DNA from: Kryptolebias marmoratus
Lineage: Eukaryota > Chordata > Actinopteri > Cyprinodontiformes > Rivulidae
DNA length: 64,000 nucleotides
Direction of reading: 5' to 3'
Assembly (NCBI RefSeq): GCF_001649575.2
Contig: NC_051453.1
Span: forward strand, 14,666,562 to 14,730,561
Below, in pieces: positions 44,350 to 54,429 of this stretch. A model generated the notes under the pieces. The model made no database searches, had not been told where the DNA came from, and worked only from the letters and a program-made list of their open reading frames with translations. The first letter of the stretch is position 1; the number at the start of each line of letters is the position of its first letter. Made by a program: the position numbers and the translations under genes.

Positions 44350-46110
44350 TTATAGCTTTACGTCACAGTTCACTATCCAGTGGTTAATTAGCCCTTTTTA
44401 ATTTTTAAGAAACAAACATGTTTTCAAACAGGTACTCTTGTTAACAAAACTTGCTTCTCATTCTACTTCCATTTTTTGCTGATAAACACTGTGACAGTAA
44501 CCTCCTCGGTGTCCTACAGTGGTCTGCCGTGGCTCCTTCTGCGTCACTAACCAACTATTTTTATTTTTTTTTGTATTTTATGCGAAATTAATGTTATTTT
44601 CTATGACCTTCCAATCCAACCGCTGAGCTGAAGTTAGGAAGCAATACATATTATTGTATTGTCTTGAGATGATATCCGGTCAGGCCCACTTTCGTCATAA
44701 AAATTTTTTATACACGGACATTTTACTTTTCAATACACACTCACAGACAAAAGACAAGCTAGGCAAGAGTGGTAGAAATGAAATGAAAATTGCACGAAAA
44801 TTGCACGAGTCGAAAGATCATGTGACATTTTTTGCAAGGATTGTCAAATAAATGGAAAACCGAATTGTCCGTCTTGGCGCACACTGGTTCAATGACAGTA
44901 AGGTGTGCCACCCCCTTAGGGCTGGATACAAGTGACGATTCAGTGTGAAACAGAACCCTACACCCACTGTATTGTCTCCTGCAGCCAGGTGGACTGCAGC
45001 TCATGATGCTGCCACTGGTGCTCGAATTTACATACCCATCGATGGTCTACATGTGAATCAAATAATGTCCAATTAGTAATTAGTGCCCTAGTTAGTAATA
45101 CTTGGTAGCTCCCCCAAAAGTTAAGAGTATTTGTTTTTTGTTTTTTTAAATTCATATTGTTACAGAATTTGTGCTCTGCATGTTTTCTGTGACAACGTGT
45201 GTTTAATCTAAATCCTATCATACGCACGTCACTTTGTCCTGCTTTTTACTAAATCTAAAATACACTCTTTCCTTTTTATATTTTAATATTTTGAGGCTTT
45301 TGTAACCTTCTTGCATTATTTTTTTGTGTGTGACTACAGCACATTTTCACATCAAAGCATCTAAAAGTAGAGAATGGGGACTATAGATGTAAAACTGAGA
45401 TTATCTGACACAGAAATGCTTTACACAGAACAGACAGATTTCTTTGAATTTTGCTGACAAACCACAGAATCCACACATACAAGATCAGATTTACAACTAT
45501 GAAACTAACAGTATCGTTTAGATAAGGAAGTGTATAGGAACCTTTACTGATGACTGATTTAATAGCTTTTTCTGCAAAACTTTTTTTCTGTTCTGTTTTC
45601 AGAAGATAGGCCTGTTTGAAATATCTCTGTATGTGTTCGATGCAATAATTAAAAAAAAAACTTGACTAACGACACAGTCACTTTATATCTTCGGTAATTC
45701 AGCTTATAGTTTAGTTTTGTAGTCAATGTCATATTTTAAGAAATATGACATTGTTGAGAAATGTTTTGTGAAGTACAATAACATAGCCTATTGTGTTGGA
45801 TTCTGCATAGATTGTCCTGTTCTCTTCATTTTAAACCAGCTGCAAACAGAAGAGAAATCCATTCAGAATGAAAACACTGAATCAAGCTGTTTGTTTACTC
45901 AGAGCGTCACATTAGTGGAACTTTACGCAACACTTTGTCAGACAGTTTTCATTTTATTACTCATTCAAACCCAATGTGCAAAAATGACTTTTTGAGAGTC
46001 AACATTAGTCATCATCTCGATTGCTGCTTTGGAGCCAATTAGGCCCAAGATGGCCATCACAGCTAACCAGCAGAGACACACACACACACATGCAAAAAGG
46101 CTATAACGCT
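44350..46110. other. Intergenic, no gene recognised
   Basis: AT-rich sequence with short open frames only. It includes a small direct repeat (AAATTGCACGA twice near 44790) and a frame at 44958-45227 that I cannot match to a family. Confidence 0.5.
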
Positions 46111-46112
46111 GT

Positions 46113-46260
46113 CTCGTTTGTCTCTATTTGACCCTGTGATGGACTTGCAACTTTCAGAGTGTACTCCGCCTTTTGCACAATGACTGCTGCAGATAGGCAC
46201 CAGATCCCTGCAGCCTGGAAAGGAGAAACAGGTAAAGAAGATTGATGCATGGATGGATGG
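46113..46260 (+). mobile_element. Teleost SINE tail with (ATGG)n end
   Basis: GTGATGGACTTGCAACTTTC, then CTCCGCCTTTTGCACAATGA, a CAGCCTGGAAAGGAG block and a final ATGGATGGATGG. It is a decayed version of the better-preserved copy at 48468-48722. Confidence 0.65.
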
Positions 46261-47848
46261 ACTTTGGCATCCAAGGGGTGGACAATATTCACTTTTTCAA
46301 GAAATGCTAGTTTCATTTATTATTAAATCAACCAAAATGTAAGTGAAACCGACTCTTACAATTAAAATTGATTTAGTGTTAGTTTTAATCAACAGCATCG
46401 TTGATAAGACCTGCTTTCAGTTGTTGTTTCGATTTTGACAGAAGTCGATGTAGCCTCAGTCCACAGGCCTTATCACTTTTCAGCATTGAGTCATCAGATG
46501 TTGCTGTCTGGTTAAAGGAACAAGAACAAACAAAAAGGAACATAATTAGACCACCTGAAGATTTCTGCAAAACTCAAGCCAGTATTTCTCAGTCAACATG
46601 AGTGTTTCTGCAAACAATGATGTTCTGCGGCTGTTAGATGTGGTTGGCGGAAAATCCCCTCATTTGAGAAACTGGTGATTGAGGTCAGCATTCGTTATTA
46701 GCAAAAACGGTCCGATGAAAATGTATTAAAGTGTTATGTGGGTGTAAAGTCTTTACTCTGACGATCGAAGCAAATAATCTAATTAACTGCCATGTCTTCT
46801 TAATATAGTGATTGTTAGCATTCGTAAACAATTCGCATGATTTGCAGATTGTGCATATATCCACCTACTGATTACAATTTGAATGTAGTTATTATTTTTT
46901 TATGCACTTTAAAAATTCATTTTTTGTTCCTTTATTGTCTTTTTTACTTGTTTTATGACATTTTGTGTGAAGGACATGGCATTTCTGGCCTTTTTATTGT
47001 GTCTGGGAAATGACGCACCTTTATGTTGCACAATAACCACACAAGATGATGTGTTGCAGTATTACTCTGCTGTTTTGTAACAGCAGGCTACACAAGAACC
47101 TTCCACAATTTATACACTTAGTTTTGAGCAAGAACATCAACGTTATGGGCCTAGCCTTTAAAGAGTTAGTTAAATTATTCGTCAGTCAGTCTACCAGTTA
47201 ACCAAATGCTCAAAATGTCTTTCAAATAATTTCAGTTTAATCGTATATTTTACATGCAATCATGACCAATGCTACCTAAAGAAATGACACAAAGCAAGCA
47301 AACACATGCACAATGCTTTGCATGTTTGTTCGAGCTAAAACCACAGGCTTTAAGCGGAACATTATAGATTTCACATCTACTACTTTCCAGTCAGATAACG
47401 ATCATTTAAGTAGAATTATCTTATAGATGTTAGATCATTCTCATCTCTTTAAGGCATTTTCAGTATGAAATAAATAACTTATTCTGAGTAAAGCTCTGAC
47501 CAAAATTTAAAATTGAGCTCAAGCGGAGCTGAGCTCAATCTTGGTCAATATTAATTGCTAAACAATGTAAACGAACCTTGATTTTAAAATTACATTTGTC
47601 AAATTACTCATATAAACATATGAATTACTTCCCTCCAAGAAAATATGCTATATAAAATTCAGGACAGCAGATTAGCAGATTAGCAACACTAATGACGCCA
47701 CATGGTCCTTGTGTTTTTGCTGCCACAATAACTTGTTTGTTTACCCTACTTCATAAGGCTTTTAATTTTTTCTTTAGTTCCTCGCTTGGTCTGCATTCCT
47801 GGGTCCAGCGCTACTGAAACCCTGGCAGACATCTTCAAATCTTTGCAT
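46260..47848. other. Intergenic, no gene recognised
   Basis: No exon or clear repeat apart from a possible R1 end at 46265-46320. Base composition is AT-rich and even. Confidence 0.5.
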
Positions 47849-48275
47849 TAACTGTTGGAGTCAACCCTGTTGTCTGTGAGCAAAATATCCTACAAATTAC
47901 TGGATGGATTTCAATGATACGCTGTAAAATAAATATTGCCTGTACATCTATGACCAATTAACTTTTGGAGTCAACCCAATTCAAGATGGCCACGACAGCT
48001 AATTGACTTTAGCCTGCACAAAAATGGCTATACCTCTGAATATGACAGATACTGAGCTAAGGTTCAGTGTGACAGAAGCTGAGAATCTCTCACAGCACAC
48101 AGACTGAACACTAACAGATCCTGCAACATATCACATGTTGTGATCAAGGTTTGACCAAAACAGCTATGACCCATTTTTAAACATAAGATGATTTTAGTTT
48201 AAAACTCTGGCATGAAGGGCAGCATGTGATATGTATTACTTCAAGAAATGTTGGGGCTTTTATTTTAACTGGCTT
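47849..48275 (-). repeat. Interspersed repeat R1, the longest copy
   Basis: Runs from TTTGAGCTCAATATCTGT-type sequence through CATCTTGAATTGGGTTGACT and TTTCATTGAAATCC to TTTTGCTCACAGACAAC on the minus strand. On its far side it adds a conserved end containing ATATGTATTACTTCAAGAAA. It gives the best view of the unit, about 430 bp. No coding frame and no tRNA-like box were recognised. Confidence 0.7.
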
Positions 48276-48467
48276 TAGGCACTTGAGACATTTGACTTTT
48301 TTTTTCTTTTGCTATGCTGTTGCCCCATCCAAAAAAAACAAAAAAAAACTAGCAGAAACCACACTTTGGCATTGCAGATGCGTGTGAATCATAATGTTTG
48401 TCAATGCTTTATGACAAACATCGAAAGCTGTGGCTTTCACTGTCTTGAACCTCGTTTCAAAATCACA

Positions 48468-48722
48468 TCGCCTCCCAGCAAGAAGGTTGCAGGATCGTTT
48501 CCAAGAACATGCATGTTAGGTCAATTGGTAACTCTAAAAGTGTCCCTAGGTGCGAGTGAGAGCGTGAATGGTTGTTGGTCTCGTTTGTCTCTATGTGTCC
48601 CTGTGATGGACTTGCGACCTGCCCAGGGTGTCCCCCGCCTCTCGCACAGTGACTGCTGGAGATCGGTACCAGCTCCCCGCGATCTGGAAAGGAGAAGCGG
48701 GTAAAGAAAATGGATGGATGGA
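48468..48722 (+). mobile_element. Teleost SINE with (ATGG)n tail
   Basis: It has a block beginning CTCCCAGCAAGAAGGTTGCA, then AATTGGTAACTCTAAAAGTG, GTGATGGACTTGCGACCTGC, CCGCCTCTCGCACAGTGACT and a tail of ATGGATGGATGG. This is a very common fish repeat. The 5' part has an internal deletion. Confidence 0.75.
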
Positions 48723-49095
48723 AGTATTTTTGAAAGCAATGTTCGACCAAATCCCCATTTTGCATGTTCTTAGTAGTTTTTAAATAAATATTTCTGAGAC
48801 TTTTTTTCCATCAAGATATGTGCCATTAGTCACTTGGTCTAATTATATCTGTCACTGAAAGTCTATAGTACCGTCTTGACTCATTCTGTCATTTCTCTGA
48901 ACTAGTCTAGTTTCTCGGTGAGTGGCAAAGGTTTTGAAATAAAAACACATTTTTTTGGTCAGGTAATAGCTCCAAGATCTTGAAAACTTATGTAAAAAGT
49001 CATATTTCACAACAGATGCAACACACGGTTTGAATGTTGAAACTGTTGGTTACATGTTAGTGCCATATTTATCGTCTTCTGCCATAAAAGGCCTC

Positions 49096-49098
<3 letters not shown>

Positions 49099-49140
<42 letters not shown>
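49099..49140. repeat. (GT)n microsatellite
   Basis: About 21 GT units, at the border of an R1 copy. Confidence 0.95.
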
Positions 49141-49142
<2 letters not shown>

Positions 49143-49420
49143 CTAGTCGTGTGTCTGTAATTTTTGGGTCACAGGACAGATTTAAATGAAACTGTTGGAA
49201 CCTAATCACTGTATGAGCATCTATAACATAACATAACATCTATGACTTTTGGAGTTAACTAAATTCAAGATGGCTAACTGTCAATTTTTACAGATACTGA
49301 ACAAAAATTTGGTGTGGTAGATCACACCAATCACAGTTCGTTTAAAATGTTGGTATGTAGGATGGCGGGTTAGGTGCATTCCTTTTAAATATGCTGCTTT
49401 TATGAATAAAATGTCTGATG
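49141..49420 (-). repeat. Interspersed repeat R1, diverged
   Basis: ACAGATTTAAATGAAACTGT, CTTTTGGAGTTAACTAAATT and AAATTTGGTGTGGTAGAT correspond to R1 blocks in minus orientation. The GT tract replaces the CACACAC end of other copies. Confidence 0.6.
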
Positions 49421-49789
49421 TGGTTCTTGAAGATTTGGATATAGTTTTGTATTTGAAGTTTCAATGATAACTCTGTTTTAGCTGTTTATTGTGGTGTGCA
49501 ATGAGGATCTGATTTGTACCAGGTTTCAGTTTCCTTTTATAACAGTTCCTTGTGTCAGAGCCTGCTACTGTGTGAAATCTGTTTCCTCTTTTTTTTTTTC
49601 TGCACATTTTCTTGCGACCTAACTGCTTCTGCGTACTTCTTTTAATCATAGATCAAAACATTCTGCTCATTCAGGACTTATTTTTTCTTTTTTTATCTGT
49701 TTTACATACTTTTTCGAAAAAATAACTTTATTTACAGATATTTTTTCAATAAAAACATGTTTTACAATAAGATCTCTGCAGTTCCTTCA

Positions 49790-50060
49790 GCATACATCTG
49801 CTACATTTAGTTTTGAGATTTTGACTACTTTTAGCTTTTACTAGTGCTCTGTTACTTTTACTTTCAACAAGCCATTTGCTACTTTTAGCTTATAACTATT
49901 GATTTTGCTATTTTAGCTATCATTTGCTACTAGTAGCTGTCATTTTGCTGCTCTTAGCTTCTAGCTACCCTTTGCTACATTTTACATTTAGCTGGTGTTT
50001 TCTTCCTTTTAGCTAGTGTTTTTTTTCATTTTGCTTTTACTAAGTGTTCTGCTTTTGTTA
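49790..50060 (-). repeat. Degenerate AGCTAAAAG-type array, inverted
   Basis: Repeats GCTACTTTTAGCTT-like words, the complement of the array at 3450-4010. Confidence 0.65.
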
Positions 50061-50699
50061 ATTTTAACATTAGTTTCAGCTTCTTCCACAAATTTTAGCA
50101 AAGGTATGCAGCACTCAGTATTTACACAGCATTTTCACAGAACACATAATTTCTCTAGTTTGTCATTTGTCCTGGATGATCAAATTGCAAGCAGATGACT
50201 ATAAATTCATCATGGCTTTAAAATACACCCTTTTGTGAGTCTCGAGTAACAACCTGTGTTTGATCTAAGATACTCACCCCTTTCTATGTAATTGAGGCTT
50301 ACTGGTTCGCACGATCAGACCTACTAACAGGAAGTTTACAGGAAGTTTGCAGGTCTACTGACGTTTCATCTATGCAATCAGTGACCACAGCTATATTTTC
50401 ACACATACCTTTTTTTTTGATCTAAGTAAGGTCTTCTGTAGAATTTTTAAAAAACATTTCAGTAAGTTTCATTATGCGACAGACACAATGTGAGAAACAT
50501 AAAAGACCCATGCAACGAAAGAATTTATTTGTAATGTTTCAGAACTTAAAGTAACCCCCACCTGTGTTGATTAAAAAAAAAGAAAGAAGCAAACTGGAGC
50601 TTTTTACCTTTCTGCACCCTTTGCCCTGGATCATTTTGTTCAAAAATAAAAACACCAGAAAAGACAAATGCATCCTGTCAATGAAATCTAACATTCTGT

Positions 50700-50812
50700 C
50701 TGACTGTTTCTTAAGAACATATGCAAAGAACTAGCATCGAGTCACGTTCTATCTCATTTCATGATTATTGGCCTTCTTGAGATTGTGAGTTCCAAGAATC
50801 CTTGTTGGATTA
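50700..50812 (-). pseudogene. Orphan exon 3 relic of a granzyme-like protease
   Basis: The minus strand keeps an acceptor (CACTTTTAG) and then encodes NPTRILGTHNLKKANNHEMR followed by a stop. The array genes have [10 protein letters not shown] at the same place after the same acceptor phase. Later sequence has only faint similarity and several stops. No exon 1, 2, 4 or 5 is visible nearby. It is 7.6 kb right of gene 4 and in the same orientation, so it is probably a remnant of a fifth array member. Confidence 0.65.
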
Positions 50813-50819
50813 CTAAAAG

Positions 50820-51165
50820 TGCAATTTGTTTTGTCAATGAACTGCAGAATAAAATACCAACAGCTCTAAAACCTCTAAAAAAAGTGGTTTTAATCAAGTG
50901 TGTGTCATTGCATTCTTTACCACTTGACCCTTTGTGATGAGTGCAAACATGTGATCAGTTCAAATGTGATGAATGAGCATGTTTTGCCTTTGATAGAGAT
51001 ACATACGATATTGGTGGTTCATGCAGTGAATGCACAAAACGTGCACTATCCTGATGACCATGAAGTGTATGAACTGGGTTCAGCACATCCTGTTAGGTTA
51101 TTCCATTTTGCTTTGTTATTGCCCACCACCAGAGGCAAAGCTGGAGTGATAATGTTTTAACTTGA
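50820..51165. other. Intergenic, no gene recognised
   Basis: One plus-strand frame of 86 codons (50900-51160) contains VHYPDDHEVYELGSAHP, but it has no family match I know and no visible splice partners. Confidence 0.4.
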
Positions 51166-51179
51166 GTCTGTGTGTGTGT

Positions 51180-51370
51180 GTGTGTGTGTGTGTTTATTTG
51201 TTTGCACCATTAGCAAAATATTTCATGAATCACTGAACTGATTTTAATAAAAAAATTAGAAAGTAATCATTGGAGGGACATCTAAAACTGATTCACATTT
51301 GGAGTAAAGCCCATTCTAGATGGCCCTTACAGCTAATGAACCTTAGCAAACAGAAAAGTGAGTATTATTA

Positions 51371-51402
<32 letters not shown>

Positions 51403-51500
51403 TACAGATATTGAGCTCAAATTTGGTGTGGCAGTTGCCCAAAGTCGTCCCCAAAATACACTCTGAATGCTAACAGATCACTCAATGTCTTCATTTAAAA
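51180..51500 (-). repeat. Interspersed repeat R1
   Basis: GT-rich border, AGCAAAATATTTCATGAATC, TGGCCCTTACAGCTAATGAA, then AAATTTGGTGTGGCAGTTG. Minus orientation with a T-rich insertion near 51370. Confidence 0.65.
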
Positions 51501-51954
51501 CTTTAATGATGTTACCTGCAAACTCTCACTATACACCTTAAAAATAATGGCTTCTTCTTTTCTCTCGAGCATTACTAATATATAGCCTTGATTCATGACA
51601 GTTTTGTTCCACTTTTCCTCCTTCCTGTTTGTTTATCTACTTCTAGATCCATGTAAATGTAAAGCTTAACAGTAATAATGAATTTGGTTAAACACTTTGA
51701 CATATTATGAAGAAAGAGCCAACATGTTTTTGAAGACTTTCAAAGTTGTTTTGCTATTTGACCGTTAGAGGGAGCCATCTGTCCATCAAAAACAGCCTTT
51801 AAATCCATCTACCAGCTTGGATCAGTGAAACAATACACATAGCAGTCTGTTAATATTAGTACTGTTTGGCAGAACTATTATTGAATGCAGTGTTTTTAGG
51901 TTGAAAGCTATTTTGACAAGAGAAATAGCATTTTCTGAGAAAATACAGTGTGAA

Positions 51955-52075
51955 TTCTGAGTGCTGAATGACAGCTGAAAGTTGCTGAAGAAGCTGAAAC
52001 TGAGTTGACAGAGCTTAAAAAGCTGAATACTAGCTAAAAACTAAAAGAAGCAGAACACTAACTAAAAGCTCAAAG
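51955..52075 (+). repeat. Short AGCTAAAAG-type block
   Basis: GAATTCTGAGTGCTGAATGA leads into CTAGCTAAAAACTAAAAG words, parallel to the start of the array at 3420-3480. Confidence 0.6.
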
Positions 52076-52232
52076 GAGTTGGACGTCTGCAATACACAAA
52101 TGTATTTTCTGTGGAACATATTCATCGGCTTTTCCCTCATCTGTGTTGACATCATTGATCCAAATACAGTATGTTTACCTGACTGTCTGTTCACACAGCT
52201 CATGAATTTATATATTTTTTTATTGGTCATGT

Positions 52233-52710
52233 GTTTCAAGTTTTGACGTTGTTGTACCTTTCTGTAACTGGGCTAAACCTCTTTCAGAGTCTCTCAGAGG
52301 TGCCAGGGTTTTGGTCACGGGGGCCAGCAAAGGCATCGGCGAACAAATGGCATATCATTACGGCCACTTTGGAGCCAAATCCTTACAGCAGGTCAGGTTT
52401 TAAATCAAAAAGGTTTAGCACTCTTTGTCAAAGGTTAAATGGCAGAAAAAAAAGGTTTTTGTCCATGTCTGTGCATATGTTCATTTGTCTGTTTTTGCTA
52501 ACAAAATATCTCCCAAACCACTGGACAGATCGTAATGAAATTCTCAGAAAGTAATCTGCAGATGAACATTTATAACTTATTAACTTTCTGACCTAATTCA
52601 AGATGGTGCCTCAACACACCTTCCTTAACACATAATTTGAGCACTAATGCATCAAAATAGCCACAAATATTACATGACATTGTGCATAGTGTCATTTACA
52701 AGATTTGACC
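52233..52710 (+). pseudogene. hsd11b1l exon 2 relic with flanking introns
   Basis: The plus strand reproduces the end of intron 1, exon 2 and almost all of intron 2 of hsd11b1l copy A. Shared landmarks are AAGTTTTGACGTTGTTGTAC, ACTGGGCTAAACCTCTTTCA, AGGTGCCAGGGTTTTGGTCA and the R1 repeat inside intron 2. The exon keeps TGASKGIGEQMAYHYG but lacks 27 bp between GGAGCCAAA and TTACAGCAG, so about nine residues of the cofactor fold are gone. It stops before exon 3. It lies 45 kb from copy A and in the opposite orientation, so it is a dead, inverted genomic duplicate and not a retrocopy. Confidence 0.9.
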
Positions 52711-52830
52711 TAAACAGCTACACTTCATTTCCTTCTCATCATTAGATGATCCGAGTTTAACAATGTTGCGTAATATGGGTGGGCGATATGCATTCATTTA
52801 TTCAAGGAATGCTAGGCCTTTAAGTTTTAG
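52711..52830 (-). repeat. R1 end fragment beside the hsd11b1l relic
   Basis: GGGTGGGCGATATGCATTCA followed by CAAGGAATGCTAGGCC matches the conserved far end of the longest R1 copy at 48220-48275. Confidence 0.55.
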
Positions 52831-53895
52831 TATCAATGTGGTGTGTTTACTTTTACTGAATTCAAAGAAAAGGAAATAAATCTTTTCACTGCCAAACAAC
52901 AGCAATGGGGAAAAAGCACTTGTGTAAACAAAAACGTAATTTTTCGTGATATATTTTACGATTTAAAAAAAAAGTTAGCAAGCGATTTAATTTATTATTT
53001 ATAATATATATTTCCATATATATCACCAGTATCCCACTTCTCATCAGAATGTCCATATCCGTGATGATACATGAAAAAAGATGATTTATTCTACAAAAGA
53101 AAGATAGATTTTCCTAAAGTACTTGGACCAACAGACACTCTTTGGCTTTTCTAGTCTTATATTTCAATATTACTCATCCACTGTCAGTCCAACTACTGTT
53201 TCTGTCTAAAGTTTAAAAGAATGTAAACTTAACACACAATTTCTAATTTAACACTCAGGTTAGGCCAGAATTTACAAGCTTCGTGTTTTTCTTGCAGACT
53301 CAGTTGGATGTCGTGTTTTTCAGTTTTCCACCAAGCATCAGCTCCTTTTCCTACAAGCTGATGACAGACGTGAGGGAGGAAACAGGCATTTGCTTATTGT
53401 CAGATTTTAATCCAATAAAAACCTTCTCACCTGGTTTATTGGGACAATTTGACATTGTACATGAAGATTATCCACCTGTTGGTCTTTGAAATGAAAAAAT
53501 AAAAAAAATGTTGCCGTGCTAAACAAATATCACCATGCATCCAGTGACAAAACACAGAGTCTGCCTGGTTTCACCGGCGTGATGAATTACTTCATACAAA
53601 GTGGGGCTTTAGAGCCAGGGTAGCACAGGAGCGCTGTCTTTAGTCTTTTCCAGTTTCTAATAGCCAAAGACAACCTCACGATGACGACTGGGATGCTGAC
53701 CTGCTTCAGTCGACCAAATGATATAGAAGGAGCCTGTTTATGTTGGCGCCTTCTTTCCAGCCATCTTCTTCTGGCCGTTTGTATTCCTAAGAAGTCTGGC
53801 TCTGTCTGAAGCCTTAAAACTTGATTAGCTACCAGTATTTTTATTGGCAAAGCATCTATTTTTGTCAATCAAAATCAATTACTAGTGCATGTTTG
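52831..53895. other. Intergenic, no gene recognised
   Basis: A minus-strand frame at 53587-53868 (93 codons, Arg-rich centre) resembles coding relics of LINEs in composition, but I could not place it. Confidence 0.4.
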
Positions 53896-54030
53896 CAATA
53901 ATATATTTAGGTCATCAGCAAGTGAGGTTAGTAGAAAGAATAAGAGAGCAGTCATTGGTGTAAAGGGAATGGGGAAGGGGTCCAGGATGCATCCTTGTGG
54001 TGTACCAATGCTCAGGATGAGGAATGGAAA
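53896..54030 (-). mobile_element. LINE reverse transcriptase fragment
   Basis: The minus strand encodes SIGTPQGCILDPFPIPF and then LADDLNI. This is RT motif B (S/GxPQGCVLSP) and a motif C with ADD, separated by the usual distance. Only this piece remains. Confidence 0.6.
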
Positions 54031-54109
54031 TAACTGACTCTCATTCCAGCTCTTATGTGTGTTTGTGTAACACAAACATATTTATAAATAAGTCACTTTT
54101 ACACAGATT

Positions 54110-54420
54110 TATGTAAGATTCAGTGTGGTGTTAGCTGAGAGTCATCCCCAACACATACTCTGAACTTTGGCATTAAATATTAGAGTGAACCCTGTTTGTC
54201 TGTTAGCACAATATCCCATGAACCATCGGACAGATTTCAATGAAACTCTCAGAAAGTAATCACTGGATGTACGTGTAACCTAAGCGAACAGAAACACCAA
54301 CACATACTCTCAGCAGTAACAGATTATTCAAGATTTTTGTTTGAAACATTGGCATGAAGAGGTGAGCGATATGCATTCCTTCAAGAAATTTGATTTTAAA
54401 GTTGTTGTTTTGGCATGTGT
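54110..54420 (-). repeat. Interspersed repeat R1
   Basis: AGATTCAGTGTGGTGTTAGC, ATCCCATGAACCATCGGACA, ATTTCAATGAAACTCTCAGA and the far-end block GCGATATGCATTCCTTCAAG. Confidence 0.7.
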
Positions 54421-54429
54421 TATAAACAG

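Noticed and set aside
46385..46601. Overlapping frames of 61 and 66 codons on opposite strands
   Set aside because: They are chance frames and neither has a recognisable motif.
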